From Alcanivorax sediminis (lineage in GTDB: Bacteria; Pseudomonadota; Gammaproteobacteria; Pseudomonadales; Alcanivoracaceae), in the NCBI RefSeq assembly GCF_009601165.1, contig NZ_WIRE01000001.1, positions 2,976,001 to 3,040,000 of the forward strand: a stretch of DNA of 64,000 bases, given 5' to 3'. The position numbers and the translations under genes are program-made. The notes under the pieces were generated by a model that saw nothing but the letters and a program-made list of their open reading frames with translations, was not told where the DNA came from and did no database searches. The stretch's first letter is position 1. Every line of letters begins with the position of its first letter. Of the stretch, positions 19,695 to 28,139 are shown one piece after another.

Positions 19695-20288
19695 ATGCGT
19701 CGCGCAGTACTGCTGATGATTCTGGCCACAATGGCCAATTCCGCCTTGGCCGCTGGTTGGTACAAAGTGGAGGTGCTGGTTTTTGCCCGTAACTACCCTG
19801 TCTCCGATGAGATCTGGGATACCGGCCTGCAGCCCCGTTATGCCAGCCAGTCGGTCACCATCGGTGCACCTGAGCAGAGTGACTATGTCAGTGCCAATGC
19901 TGTCGCGCGAGGCGCCTGGCAACCCTTATCCGAAGAAGAAACTTCGCTGCAGTTTATGATGGAGCGCATGGCCAGCACCGGTGACTACCGCGAGCTTTAC
20001 CATGCTGGCTGGCGCCAGCCCATCGGTAACAAATCTGACACCACGCCGGTGTATCTCAGTGGCGGTCGCAGCATCGTCACTGATGACGGCGCGGTCCCGG
20101 AACTGGAGGGCACCCTTCAGTTCAGCGAATCCCGCTTCGTTCATGTTTCGCCCCGCCTTTGGCTAAATACGGAAAGCAACGGCGAGCGTTTCTACGTCGA
20201 CATCAGTCAGGGCCGTCGCCTGACCGGTAGCGATGTTTACTACTTCGACCACCCCATGTTCGGCATGCTGGTCCGGGTTGCCCAATAA
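19695..20288 (+). CDS. CsiV family envelope protein
   Basis: A 197-residue protein with a signal peptide (residues 1-19, ending NSALAA). It then begins GWYKVEVLVFARNYP, the pattern of CsiV-type proteins, and ends with the conserved YFDHPMFGMLVRVAQ. In Vibrio, CsiV is a periplasmic protein that helps peptidoglycan synthesis with LpoA and PBP1A. That role is transferred by family resemblance only. A gene of this type follows mfd in pseudomonads. A ribosome site AAAAGGAGTTTTTC precedes the ATG, and a hairpin follows the stop. Confidence 0.75.
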   Translation: MRRAVLLMILATMANSALAAGWYKVEVLVFARNYPVSDEIWDTGLQPRYASQSVTIGAPEQSDYVSANAVARGAWQPLSEEETSLQFMMERMASTGDYRELYHAGWRQPIGNKSDTTPVYLSGGRSIVTDDGAVPELEGTLQFSESRFVHVSPRLWLNTESNGERFYVDISQGRRLTGSDVYYFDHPMFGMLVRVAQ

Positions 20289-20298
20289 TAGCCGCCAG

Positions 20299-20322
20299 GG
20301 CTGGCAGCCCCTGCCAGCCTTA
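20299..20322 (+). terminator. Probable terminator after the CsiV-like gene
   Basis: A perfect 9-base-pair stem (GGCTGGCAG with CTGCCAGCC) and a 3-base loop, followed by the short T-rich TTATT. The weak T tract lowers confidence. Confidence 0.6.
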
Positions 20323-20531
20323 TTCATTCCTCTGCATATCCAAACCCGCAATCTTTGCAGGGCGCAAACCCCGAAGTGTTATTCCCGCCGGGAAACCTGC
20401 CGCTTGTCAGAAAAACAAACTCGATACAGGCATCCGCTGAAAGGCAGCGTTAAGGTAAAAGTGTGCCCCTACCTGGGCTTAACCCACTTCCCTGACGGGC
20501 TTACCCTGTCCCAAGGGAAAGGAGCGTTGTC

Positions 20532-21572
20532 ATGTTCGTTACCCTCGAACAGACCGACGTTGCCGAACTCCATCAGTTCCGGGATCCGGTAACCGGTCTT
20601 CGTGCCCTGATTGCTTTGCATTCCACCCGTTTGGGCCCCGCTCTCGGGGGCTGTCGCTTCCTCCCCTACCCTGATGAAAACGCCGCCGAGGTGGATGTCT
20701 GTCGCCTTGCCCGCGGCATGAGCTTCAAGGCAGCCATGGCAGGCCTGCCACTGGGTGGCGGCAAGGCGGTTATCATCGAACCCACCAAACCCTACGATCG
20801 GGCAGCCCTGTTTCAATCCTTTGGCCGAGCGGTGGAATCCCTTGGCGGGCGCTATATCACCGCCATGGATGCAGGGACAGAAATGGCTGACCTGGATCAG
20901 GTGGCTACCCGAACCGACCATGTGTGGGGGTATTCCGGTGATGGAATGGATCCCTCCCCCTTTACTGCACTGGGTGTCTATACCGCTCTGAAAGTGTCCT
21001 GCGAACGTCAACTCTACCGACAGGATCTCGCGGGGCTTCATGTGGCCATTCAGGGGCTGGGGCATGTAGGCAGGCGGCTGGCGATGATGCTTTCCTGGGC
21101 TGGTGCCCGGTTGACGGTGACTGATCTGGATGCTGAGCACGGACAAAAACTCGCTGCACGCCTCAAGGCCGAATTCGTTGCCCCGGACAAGATTTACGAA
21201 GTGCCCTGTGATGTCTTCATGCCCTGCGCCCTGGGCGGCATTCTCAATGCCGACACCATCGCGCGGCTGGATACACGCATGATCGTCGGAGCCGCCAATA
21301 ACCAGTTGGCCAGCCTGGACGATGCCCGTTTCCTGCAGGAGCGACAGATCCTCTATACGCCGGATTACGTGAACAATGCCGGCGGCCTGATTGCCCTCAC
21401 CCTGCATCACCAAAAGCTCGGCAACGAGCTGGTGCGGCGCAAGGTGAAAGCCATCGGACGAACCCTCAGGCATCTGCTCAATGATGCTGAACGTCTGCGG
21501 GTGTCTCCTGCGATCATGGCAGACAGGATCGCCGAGCAGCGACTGCATGATGCCCAGGAACGAGCGGCCTGA
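20532..21572 (+). CDS. Leucine dehydrogenase (Glu/Leu/Phe/Val dehydrogenase family)
   Basis: A 346-residue NAD-dependent amino acid dehydrogenase that oxidatively deaminates branched-chain amino acids to 2-oxoacids. MSFKAAMAGLPLGGGKAVI carries the substrate-binding and catalytic lysines, AIQGLGHVGRRLAMML is the NAD Rossmann loop, and IVGAANNQLAS plus YVNNAGGL are typical of leucine dehydrogenases. Length fits (about 345-365), shorter than glutamate dehydrogenases. It is first in a plus-strand cluster: its product would feed the E1/E2 dehydrogenase encoded immediately downstream. AAAGGAG lies at good spacing before the ATG. Confidence 0.9.
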   Translation: MFVTLEQTDVAELHQFRDPVTGLRALIALHSTRLGPALGGCRFLPYPDENAAEVDVCRLARGMSFKAAMAGLPLGGGKAVIIEPTKPYDRAALFQSFGRAVESLGGRYITAMDAGTEMADLDQVATRTDHVWGYSGDGMDPSPFTALGVYTALKVSCERQLYRQDLAGLHVAIQGLGHVGRRLAMMLSWAGARLTVTDLDAEHGQKLAARLKAEFVAPDKIYEVPCDVFMPCALGGILNADTIARLDTRMIVGAANNQLASLDDARFLQERQILYTPDYVNNAGGLIALTLHHQKLGNELVRRKVKAIGRTLRHLLNDAERLRVSPAIMADRIAEQRLHDAQERAA

Positions 21573-21582
21573 GGAGGATGCC

Positions 21583-22653
21583 ATGTTTATTACTCAGCCC
21601 TCTGCCAGCCCCTACGCGCTTCACGAGCGCCTGGCTTCACTGGACAACAACAGCGACTGGTCCCGTCTGACGGACGCCTACCAGGCGATGGTACTGATCC
21701 GCTGTTTCGACAAGAAAGCGGTGAACCTGCAACGCACCGGACAGCTGGGGACCTACGCTTCCTGCCTGGGGGCAGAAGCCATCACCGTTGCGGCCGGGCT
21801 AGCCTTGCAGGCCAGTGACTATTTCGTGCCCTACTACCGGGATCACGCTACCCAGCACCTGCGTGGCGTCCCCCTGCACCAGATCCTGCAGTACTGGGGC
21901 GGTGACGAGCGTGGCAACGCCTTCCCTACAGGCACGCCTGCGGAACGCGACATGCCCAATTGTGTGCCCATTGCCAGCCAGCTCACCCACGCTGCGGGTA
22001 TTGCTACCAAAGCCAAGCTCTGCCACGAATCCGCCGCCGTCCTCGCCACCTGCGGCGATGGCGCCACCTCCCGTGGAGACTTCTACGAAAGCCTCAATGT
22101 AGCCGGCGTATGGCAGCTGCCGATGGTACTGATGGTCAACAACAACCAGTGGGCCATTTCGGTGCCCGGCCAGCTTCAGACAGCCAGTAAATCCATCGCC
22201 CACAAAGCCGAAGCGGCCGGGATTGAGGGCATACGGGTGGATGGCAACGATCTTCCCGCCATGCTGGAAGTGCTGGACTACGCGCTTGCCAAAGCCCGTC
22301 ATGGCAAGGGTGCCACGCTGGTGGAAGCCGTCAGCTACCGGCTGAGCGACCACACCACAGCGGATGACGCCAGCCGTTATCGCAAGGCCAGCGATCTACA
22401 CCACGCCTGGCAACGGGAACCCGTGGCCCGGCTGCGCAAGGTACTGGTGGATCTGGGGCACTGGAATGCGGACCGGGAAAAGCAATGGCAGCAACAATGC
22501 CAGCAGGATGTAGACAAGGCCGTACAGACTTACCTCAACCAGCCACCACAGCCTGCCACTGACATGCTCGACTACCTGTACGACCAACTACCAGAGAGTC
22601 TGCAGAAACAGCGCGCTGCGCTGTCAGCACAATCAGGAGGCCATCATGCATAG
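21583..22653 (+). CDS. Branched-chain 2-oxoacid dehydrogenase E1 component, alpha subunit
   Basis: A 356-residue thiamine-diphosphate enzyme subunit. LVNNNQWAIS and CGDGATSRGDFYESLN form the GDG...NN ThDP-binding motif, and YRLSDHTTADDASRYR resembles the phosphorylation-loop region of E1 alpha chains. The start at 21583 is set by GAGGAGGATGCC directly upstream. It lies 10 bases after the leucine dehydrogenase gene and overlaps the E1 beta gene by 8 bases. The leucine dehydrogenase neighbour favours branched-chain oxoacids over pyruvate as substrate; this is inference, as the sequence alone does not separate the two. Confidence 0.9.
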   Translation: MFITQPSASPYALHERLASLDNNSDWSRLTDAYQAMVLIRCFDKKAVNLQRTGQLGTYASCLGAEAITVAAGLALQASDYFVPYYRDHATQHLRGVPLHQILQYWGGDERGNAFPTGTPAERDMPNCVPIASQLTHAAGIATKAKLCHESAAVLATCGDGATSRGDFYESLNVAGVWQLPMVLMVNNNQWAISVPGQLQTASKSIAHKAEAAGIEGIRVDGNDLPAMLEVLDYALAKARHGKGATLVEAVSYRLSDHTTADDASRYRKASDLHHAWQREPVARLRKVLVDLGHWNADREKQWQQQCQQDVDKAVQTYLNQPPQPATDMLDYLYDQLPESLQKQRAALSAQSGGHHA

Positions 22654-23653
22654 CGCACAACAAGCACCGCAAAATGCCGTTCCCCTGAATCTGGTTGAAG
22701 CTATCAATCGGGCGCTGTTCCAGGCCATGCAAGAGGATGAAACCGTGGTTCTGTTAGGCGAGGACATCGCCACCAACGGCGGCGTCTTTCGCGCTACTGA
22801 AGGCCTCAAGGATCACTTTGGCTTGCGTCGGGTCATGGATACTCCGCTGGCAGAAAACCTTATCGCTGGCATGAGTGTGGGCATGGCCAGCCAGGGCCTG
22901 AAACCCGTGGCAGAGATACAGTTTATGGGCTTCATCTACGCTGCCCTTGAACAGCTGATCAGCCATGCCGCCCGCTTGCGCAACCGAACCCGAGGGCGTC
23001 TGCATTGCCCACTCGTTATCCGCGCCCCGTTTGGCGGTGGCATCCATGCCCCGGAACATCATAGTGAAAGCACTGAGGCCCTGTTTGCCCACATCCCCGG
23101 CCTGCGTGTGGTGGTGCCCTCCTCGCCTGCAAGAGCCTACGGGTTGCTCAGGGCCGCCATCGCCTGCCCGGACCCTGTGCTGTTCCTGGAACCCAAACGG
23201 CTCTACCGCCTGCAAAGGCTACCTGTGGATATCAGCGAAGAGCCGCTACCGTTGGATCGTTGCTTCACGTTGCGTGCAGGTGAAGACGTGAGCCTGATCA
23301 GCTGGGGGGCCATGATTCACGAAACGCTAAGTGCGGCGGATCAACTGGCAAGCGAGGGCATCAAGGCAGATGTCATCGATGTAGCCACCCTGAATCCGCT
23401 GGATCGGGACACGCTGATCGCAACCACCAGCAAGACCGGTCGGGTGGTCATCGTTCATGAAGCCCCCTTTACCGGTGGTTTCGGCGCGGAGATCGCCGCC
23501 ACACTGGCCAGTCACGCGCTCATGCATCTGCGCGCGCCCATCGAAAGGGTCACCGGCTACGACAGCCCGATGCCCTATTTCAATCTGGAGCAGCAATATA
23601 TGCCGAGCGTGGAACGGATCGTGGCGGCGGCGAAGCGGGTGATGGAGTATTGA
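22646..23653 (+). CDS. Branched-chain 2-oxoacid dehydrogenase E1 component, beta subunit
   Basis: A 335-residue transketolase-like subunit that pairs with E1 alpha. VVLLGEDIATNGGVFRATEGL is the conserved N-terminal ThDP-contact segment. GFIYAALEQLISHAARLRNRT, RAPFGGGIHAPEHHSES and VVVPSSPARAYGLLRAAI follow in the normal order, and VTGYDSPMPYFNLEQQYMPS closes the protein. Length matches the family. It is translationally coupled to E1 alpha. Between it and the E2 gene lies a heptad repeat element starting about 12 bases after the stop. Confidence 0.92.
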   Translation: MHSAQQAPQNAVPLNLVEAINRALFQAMQEDETVVLLGEDIATNGGVFRATEGLKDHFGLRRVMDTPLAENLIAGMSVGMASQGLKPVAEIQFMGFIYAALEQLISHAARLRNRTRGRLHCPLVIRAPFGGGIHAPEHHSESTEALFAHIPGLRVVVPSSPARAYGLLRAAIACPDPVLFLEPKRLYRLQRLPVDISEEPLPLDRCFTLRAGEDVSLISWGAMIHETLSAADQLASEGIKADVIDVATLNPLDRDTLIATTSKTGRVVIVHEAPFTGGFGAEIAATLASHALMHLRAPIERVTGYDSPMPYFNLEQQYMPSVERIVAAAKRVMEY

Positions 23654-23665
23654 AGGAGCAGTGAC

Positions 23666-23733
23666 GAGTTACGAGAAGCGAGTTTCGAAAATCACATTTC
23701 TTTTGCCTTTCGAGACTAGATTCTCGTAACTCG
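23666..23733. repeat. Heptad inverted-repeat element 5 (short type)
   Basis: Left arm 23666-23693 begins GAGTTAC, GAGAAGC and ends GAAAATC. Right arm 23706-23733, read inward on the minus strand, begins GAGTTAC, GAGAATC and ends GAAAGG. Only 12 bases separate the arms, so it can fold as one long hairpin inside the E1 beta-E2 transcript. Confidence 0.85.
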
Positions 23734-23798
23734 GAACCCAGCGTTTGCCTGTGGCCAGTTGGCTGAAGAATGCCAGCGAGCGAGGAAGGAGCGATAAA

Positions 23799-24908
23799 AT
23801 GCCTTATTTCACTCTGCCCGATCTGGGCGAAGGTTTGCAGGAAGCGGAAGTGGTGGAGTGGCACGTCAAGGAAGGCGACACCGTGAAGGTGGATGAACTG
23901 TTGCTAAGCGTGGAAACCGCCAAGGCTATCGTCGATATCCCCGCCCCGCGTGACGGCAAGGTCGCCACACTATTTGTTCACAACGGAGACCTGATCCACA
24001 CCGGCGAACCGCTGCTGGCTTTCGAAGGTGAAGAAGGCACTGGCAGTCAGACCGTCGTCGGGAACCTGCAAAGCAAGGAAGATACCAATAACCCAGACCA
24101 CTTTGTCGTCGGCGCCGTCGCAGGTTCAACAGCGACCGGCACCACACCCGCCATTCGTTCTCTTGCCAGGCATCTCGGCGTCAATCTGGAACAGCTGCGA
24201 GGCAGTGGACCGGCAGGCATCATTACCATTGAAGATGTTCAGCAACAGGCCAGTTTGAAACAAAGCCATGGGGACAGTACACCGCTGAAAGGTGTCGCCC
24301 GCAGCATGGCAAAGGCCATGGCCAGCGCCGGCCAGCAGGTAGTACCGGTGAGCCTGTTCGATCAAGTCAGCGTCAGCCACTGGACCACCAACACCGACAT
24401 CACCCTGCGCCTGATCCGCGCAATTGTCGCCGGCTGCAGGGCAGAGCCTGCCGTGAACGCCTGGTTCGATGGTGAACGACTCAGTATGCGGGTGGTGGAA
24501 AAAGTGGACCTCGGCATTGCCGTGGATACGCCGGATGGGCTTTTTGTACCGGTACTCCGTGATGTGACCAACCGGGAGCCAGCCGATCTGCGCGATGGGC
24601 TCAATCGGCTCCGTAGGGACGTGGAAAAACGCAAGATCCCCGCCAAGGAGCTGCAGGGAGCCACTCTCACCCTGAGCAATTTCGGCACTTTGGGTGGCCG
24701 CTTCGCGACCCCCGTGGTCGTACCGCCTCAGGTGGCCATTGTGGGAGCGGGTAAACGTTTCATCCAACCGGGAATAAAAAATGGAGAAGTGTTCGAGGAC
24801 GTGCAGTTACCGGTAAGCCTCACCTTTGACCATCGGGCATTGAATGGTGGGCAAGCTGCCCGATTCCTGGCAGCCATACTCGCCGATCTTTCAGCCAGCG
24901 TTCCCTAG
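23799..24908 (+). CDS. Dihydrolipoamide acyltransferase (E2) of the 2-oxoacid dehydrogenase complex
   Basis: A 369-residue E2 core protein. Residues 1-78 are one lipoyl domain with Lys42 in SVETAKAIVDIP as the lipoylation site. Residues about 118-155 form the E3-binding domain (ATPAIRSLARHLGVNLEQL). The rest is the catalytic domain ending in LTFDHRALNGGQAARF with the active-site His; the usual DG after it is NG here. The start at 23799 has GGAAGGAGCGATAAA in front. The protein is shorter than most BkdB or AceF because it has one lipoyl domain and short linkers. No lipoamide dehydrogenase (E3) gene follows, so E3 must come from elsewhere. Confidence 0.92.
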   Translation: MPYFTLPDLGEGLQEAEVVEWHVKEGDTVKVDELLLSVETAKAIVDIPAPRDGKVATLFVHNGDLIHTGEPLLAFEGEEGTGSQTVVGNLQSKEDTNNPDHFVVGAVAGSTATGTTPAIRSLARHLGVNLEQLRGSGPAGIITIEDVQQQASLKQSHGDSTPLKGVARSMAKAMASAGQQVVPVSLFDQVSVSHWTTNTDITLRLIRAIVAGCRAEPAVNAWFDGERLSMRVVEKVDLGIAVDTPDGLFVPVLRDVTNREPADLRDGLNRLRRDVEKRKIPAKELQGATLTLSNFGTLGGRFATPVVVPPQVAIVGAGKRFIQPGIKNGEVFEDVQLPVSLTFDHRALNGGQAARFLAAILADLSASVP

Positions 24909-25313
24909 GAAGGCACCCGGTTCCAGTACCCAGCAGCGTTCACTATGGGAATAACCCAGGGGGCTGTAGTAGTCCGCCGCACCTGGCGCGGCAATCAGGA
25001 TCAGCTTGCACCGGGGGCCCAGCTGCTGCTGCGTTAACGCCTGCAGCTTTTTGCCAATCCCCATTTTCTGGTAGCCCTTGTGCACCGCCAGATCAGAGAG
25101 ATAACAGGCATAGTGGAAATCGGTTACACAGCGGGAAATACCCACCAGGGTATCCCCCTCCCAGGCCGACACTGTCAGGTTGGAGTTGCTGATCATTCCC
25201 GCCATGCAGGCGCGATCGTCCACCGGACGCCGCTCCCCCAGGGTAGACGCGTTCAATAACTCGATGAACTGATCAGCAGTCACCGGGGCATTTACCCGAT
25301 ACTCAATGGCCAT
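24891..25313 (-). CDS. GNAT family N-acetyltransferase
   Basis: A 140-residue single-domain acetyltransferase. DLAVHKGYQKMGIGKKLQAL is the acetyl-CoA pyrophosphate loop and AAPGAADYYSPLGYSHSERC the C-terminal GNAT region. The substrate cannot be read. It converges on the E2 gene, with an 18-base overlap of the two 3' ends. YebC follows upstream on the same strand after a gap of about 65 bases. Confidence 0.85.
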   Translation of the reverse strand: MAIEYRVNAPVTADQFIELLNASTLGERRPVDDRACMAGMISNSNLTVSAWEGDTLVGISRCVTDFHYACYLSDLAVHKGYQKMGIGKKLQALTQQQLGPRCKLILIAAPGAADYYSPLGYSHSERCWVLEPGAFLGNAG

Positions 25314-25377
25314 CCTGGCTCAGCCCCCCGACTTTCCCGTATTGGTGACGGAATAAAGCCGCCCGGTAGTTTCAATG

Positions 25378-26097
25378 CTAGTCCAGTTCCACGTTGTGAT
25401 AGACGTTCTGCACGTCATCCAGGTCGTTCAGCATGGCAAGGAATTTATCGAACAACTCACGATCATCGCCTTCCACCGTCGTGTAGGCGTGTGGAATGAA
25501 CTGAATCTCTTCCACTTCGAAATCAATGCCGTCAAACGCTTCCGTCAATGCTTGGCGCGCCTTGGCGAACTCGGTGTTGGGCGTGAACACAGTGATCATG
25601 CCGTCTTCACATTCCACATCTGTCACATCCACATCCGCTTCCATCAGCGCTTCCAGCACGGCGTCTTCATCATCGCCGGCGAAACGGAAAATGGCGGCAT
25701 GGTCGAACATGTGAGCGACGGTACCCTGAGTGCCAATCTTGCACTTGGTCTTGGTGAAGGCCACCCGCACATCGCCGAAGGTCCGATTGGGGTTGTCGGT
25801 CAGGCACTCGATGATGGCCATGGAGCCGCCAGGACCGTAGCCCTCGTAGCGGGCCGGGGCGAAATCTTCCCCACCCGCGCCGCTGGCCTTGTCCAGTGCT
25901 TTCTCAATCACATGGGAAGGTACCTGATCCTTCTTGGCGCGCTCAATCATGCTGCGCAGTGCCAGATTGGCTGATGGGTCCGTCCCCCCGGACTTGGCAC
26001 AGACATAAATCTCACGGCCGTAGCGGCTATACACCTTGGCTTTCATGTCCGAGGTCTTGGCCATGGATTCTTTGCGGTTCTGAAAGGCGCGCCCCAT
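25378..26097 (-). CDS. YebC/PmpR (TACO1) family protein
   Basis: A 239-residue protein of the YebC family: [20 protein letters not shown] at the N-terminus, [19 protein letters not shown], and [25 protein letters not shown]. Family members act as transcription regulators (PmpR) or as translation factors that relieve ribosome stalling. Its N-terminus resembles the E. coli YeeN branch rather than YebC next to ruvC. No ruvC or ruvAB genes are adjacent. Confidence 0.92.
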   Translation of the reverse strand: MGRAFQNRKESMAKTSDMKAKVYSRYGREIYVCAKSGGTDPSANLALRSMIERAKKDQVPSHVIEKALDKASGAGGEDFAPARYEGYGPGGSMAIIECLTDNPNRTFGDVRVAFTKTKCKIGTQGTVAHMFDHAAIFRFAGDDEDAVLEALMEADVDVTDVECEDGMITVFTPNTEFAKARQALTEAFDGIDFEVEEIQFIPHAYTTVEGDDRELFDKFLAMLNDLDDVQNVYHNVELD

Positions 26098-26481
26098 AGT
26101 GCTGCTGCTCCGAATATGAAATTAAAGGGTGGATTTTAGGCGAAAATTGCCGATTTACCTATGCCATAAATCCACAAACTCGGTTCTACCAAACCGTTAC
26201 CGTTCCTTGTTCCAGGGTTTTCTGTCAGCCGTTCCGCATAGCGGCCTTGTGCCTCATCCTGACGGAAACAATGATCGATAAGGCTCCGCATTTGCATACC
26301 TTTATTGTTAAGGATGCGGAATTCGCTACAGATGAGGTCTATCTGGGCCTGCAAAGGTCGTGTCTTCCTGAAATTCGGGCCCCGTGACCAGCAAGCCGAC
26401 GAGCGCTACTCACAGAAACCGGAAAAGGTTGAAGGGTTGCCAATATGGAGAACACCTGACGGTTGATGCCCGGCGGCTGAC
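26098..26481. other. Gap without a recognisable gene
   Basis: This stretch upstream of the YebC gene and downstream of pdxJ is less G+C-rich than its surroundings. A 72-codon frame on the minus strand (26136-26354) has no ribosome site and resembles nothing I know. An imperfect inverted repeat CCGCAT/ATGCGG lies around 26286-26321. I see no convincing promoter or RNA gene. Confidence 0.5.
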
Positions 26482-26518
26482 AAAAAAGCCTCCGCCAGCT
26501 CTCGGCAACGGAAGCCTC
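26482..26518 (-). terminator. Probable terminator after pdxJ
   Basis: On the minus strand, GGCTTCCG can pair with CGGAGGCT (two G-U pairs) across a 14-base loop, followed directly by six T. It lies about 20 bases after the pdxJ stop. Confidence 0.65.
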
Positions 26519-26536
26519 TTTATCGGGCTACTCACC

Positions 26537-27268
26537 TCAGGCGTTCAGACTATCCATCAGTTCCCGCATGTCCTTCACGGCCTGATGCAAGCCGCTGATT
26601 ACCGCCCGGGCGATAATACCGTGGCCGATATTCAGTTCGTTCATGCCGGGAATTTCCGCGATGGGCAGAGTGTTGTGGTAGTGCAGGCCGTGGCCAGCGT
26701 TGACCACCAGACCCAGCTCCAACGCCAGTGCAGTGGCTTCACGGATCCGCAGCAGCTCCTTTTGCTGTTCCTCAGGCGTTTCCGCATCCGCGTAGTGACC
26801 AGTATGAATCTCAATGGTCGGAGCACCGCATTCACTCGCTGCACGGATCTGGGCCGGGTCTGCATCGATAAAGAGGGATACATCAATGCCAGCCTCCCCA
26901 AGCGCCTTGCAGCACTGGGCAATCCAGGCCTGGTTGCCCACCACATCCAACCCACCCTCTGTGGTCAGCTCTTCACGCTTCTCCGGCACCAGACAGCAGT
27001 GCGCAGGCTTGATGCGGGTGGCGATAGCGACCATTTCTTCCGTAGCCGCCATTTCCAGGTTCATGCGGGTCTGCAGGGTCTGCGCCAGCAACTCCACATC
27101 GCGGTCATTAATGTGGCGGCGGTCCTCACGCAAGTGCACGGTAATGCCGTCTGCCCCTGCCTGTTCCGCCACCAGCGCCGCCTGAACCGGCTCCGGGTAT
27201 CGGGTTCCTCTTGCCTGGCGCAGGGTGGCAACGTGATCAATATTAACGCCGAGGAGGACTCTGGACAT
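26537..27268 (-). CDS. pdxJ: Pyridoxine 5'-phosphate synthase
   Basis: A 243-residue enzyme, exactly the E. coli length, that condenses deoxyxylulose phosphate and aminoacetone phosphate to pyridoxine 5'-phosphate. [18 protein letters not shown] opens the protein; [30 protein letters not shown] and [10 protein letters not shown] are active-site segments. The ATG at 27268 is chosen because AGGTG lies five bases upstream. It stands last in the recO-era-rnc block, as in pseudomonads, but a heptad repeat element separates it from recO. Confidence 0.96.
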   Translation of the reverse strand: MSRVLLGVNIDHVATLRQARGTRYPEPVQAALVAEQAGADGITVHLREDRRHINDRDVELLAQTLQTRMNLEMAATEEMVAIATRIKPAHCCLVPEKREELTTEGGLDVVGNQAWIAQCCKALGEAGIDVSLFIDADPAQIRAASECGAPTIEIHTGHYADAETPEEQQKELLRIREATALALELGLVVNAGHGLHYHNTLPIAEIPGMNELNIGHGIIARAVISGLHQAVKDMRELMDSLNA

Positions 27269-27332
27269 GTTTTTCACCTGGTTGAGAAGTCTCGCTTGCC
27301 GGTCGGGATAGTTCGCCGAACAGCCTTTGATT

Positions 27333-27470
27333 CAAAGTTTAAAGTTCAAAGTTGAAAAGCGCGAGCTACGATCGAGAATCGGGCAGTCGACGCTGCGTTA
27401 AGACATGCCATCGCGTGGAAAGCGTTTCAAGTTACAACAGCGTTGAATGCGCGTTTGAACTTTGAGCTCA
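27333..27470. repeat. Heptad inverted-repeat element 6, overlapping the recO stop codon
   Basis: Left arm 27333-27360 is built from AAGTTTA- and AAGTTCA-type words and runs into GCGCG. Right arm 27449-27470, read inward on the minus strand, begins TGAGCTC and has AAGTTCA before GCGC. The TGA opening the right arm is the recO stop codon. An extra left-type fragment (TTTCAAGTTACAACAGCG) at about 27426-27442 suggests a nested or rearranged copy. Confidence 0.75.
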
Positions 27471-28139
27471 TTTTTCCCGGAACAACTCGCGACTCTTCAA
27501 AGGTCTGTCACCGAGATGGGGTGCCAGCAGTGCCCGGCAGATCTGCCTTGCCGCTTTCCTTACGCTGGGCTGCCAGTCTCCGTTAAGCATGGCCAGGAGG
27601 TCAGCGCCGGCATATCCACTACCCGCAGACACCAGCCCCTGCTCTGGGTCCAGCTGATAAAAGAGCGCTGAGCTGATTGGGTCACCCTGAATATCATCGC
27701 TTAGCGAGATACCGTAACCCATCTCTTCCAGCAGCCCCATTTCAAATTGTCTGAGCACCACATCCAGCATCTCACCGTGGCTCAGGGCCGTCAGGGTTTG
27801 CTCATACAGAGGCCACAGATCAGGATGAGGATCATCACGATGCAGCAAACGGGTCAGCAGTTCATTGACGTAAAAACCGCAGTAAAGCGCTTTGCCATCA
27901 AGCCTGAGGGAGGAAGCGCGGGGCTCACAGCCGCGCAGTGAATACAGCTCGCCGCCTTTCTTCAATTCAACCAGTAACGGGCGGAACGGCGCCAGAGAGG
28001 GGTCCTTGCGCCCTCCCCTGACCACAGCCCCTACCCGACCGAGACGAGGCACAAAGAGTTCGACGATCAGACTGGTGTTACGAAAAGGGCGTCGGTGCAA
28101 CAACCAGGCCGGTTGCAGATCCTGTTCAGCGCGGCTCAT
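27468..28139 (-). CDS. recO: DNA repair protein RecO
   Basis: A 223-residue RecO, the recombination mediator that works with RecR to load RecA onto SSB-coated DNA. The N-terminal OB fold starts PAWLLHRRPFRNTSLIVELF, followed by VVRGGRKDPSLAPFRPL; the C-terminal part has LRQFEMGLLEEMGYGISL. The Cys zinc ligands of some RecO proteins are not conserved here. The start at 28139 overlaps era by 14 bases and fits usual RecO N-termini; an upstream ATG at 28172 would add 11 residues. Its TGA stop lies in the arm of a heptad repeat. Confidence 0.9.
   Translation of the reverse strand: MSRAEQDLQPAWLLHRRPFRNTSLIVELFVPRLGRVGAVVRGGRKDPSLAPFRPLLVELKKGGELYSLRGCEPRASSLRLDGKALYCGFYVNELLTRLLHRDDPHPDLWPLYEQTLTALSHGEMLDVVLRQFEMGLLEEMGYGISLSDDIQGDPISSALFYQLDPEQGLVSAGSGYAGADLLAMLNGDWQPSVRKAARQICRALLAPHLGDRPLKSRELFREK

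Noticed and set aside
26136..26354. A 72-codon minus-strand frame in the gap upstream of the YebC gene
   Set aside because: No ribosome site or recognisable similarity; kept only as a note in the gap entry.
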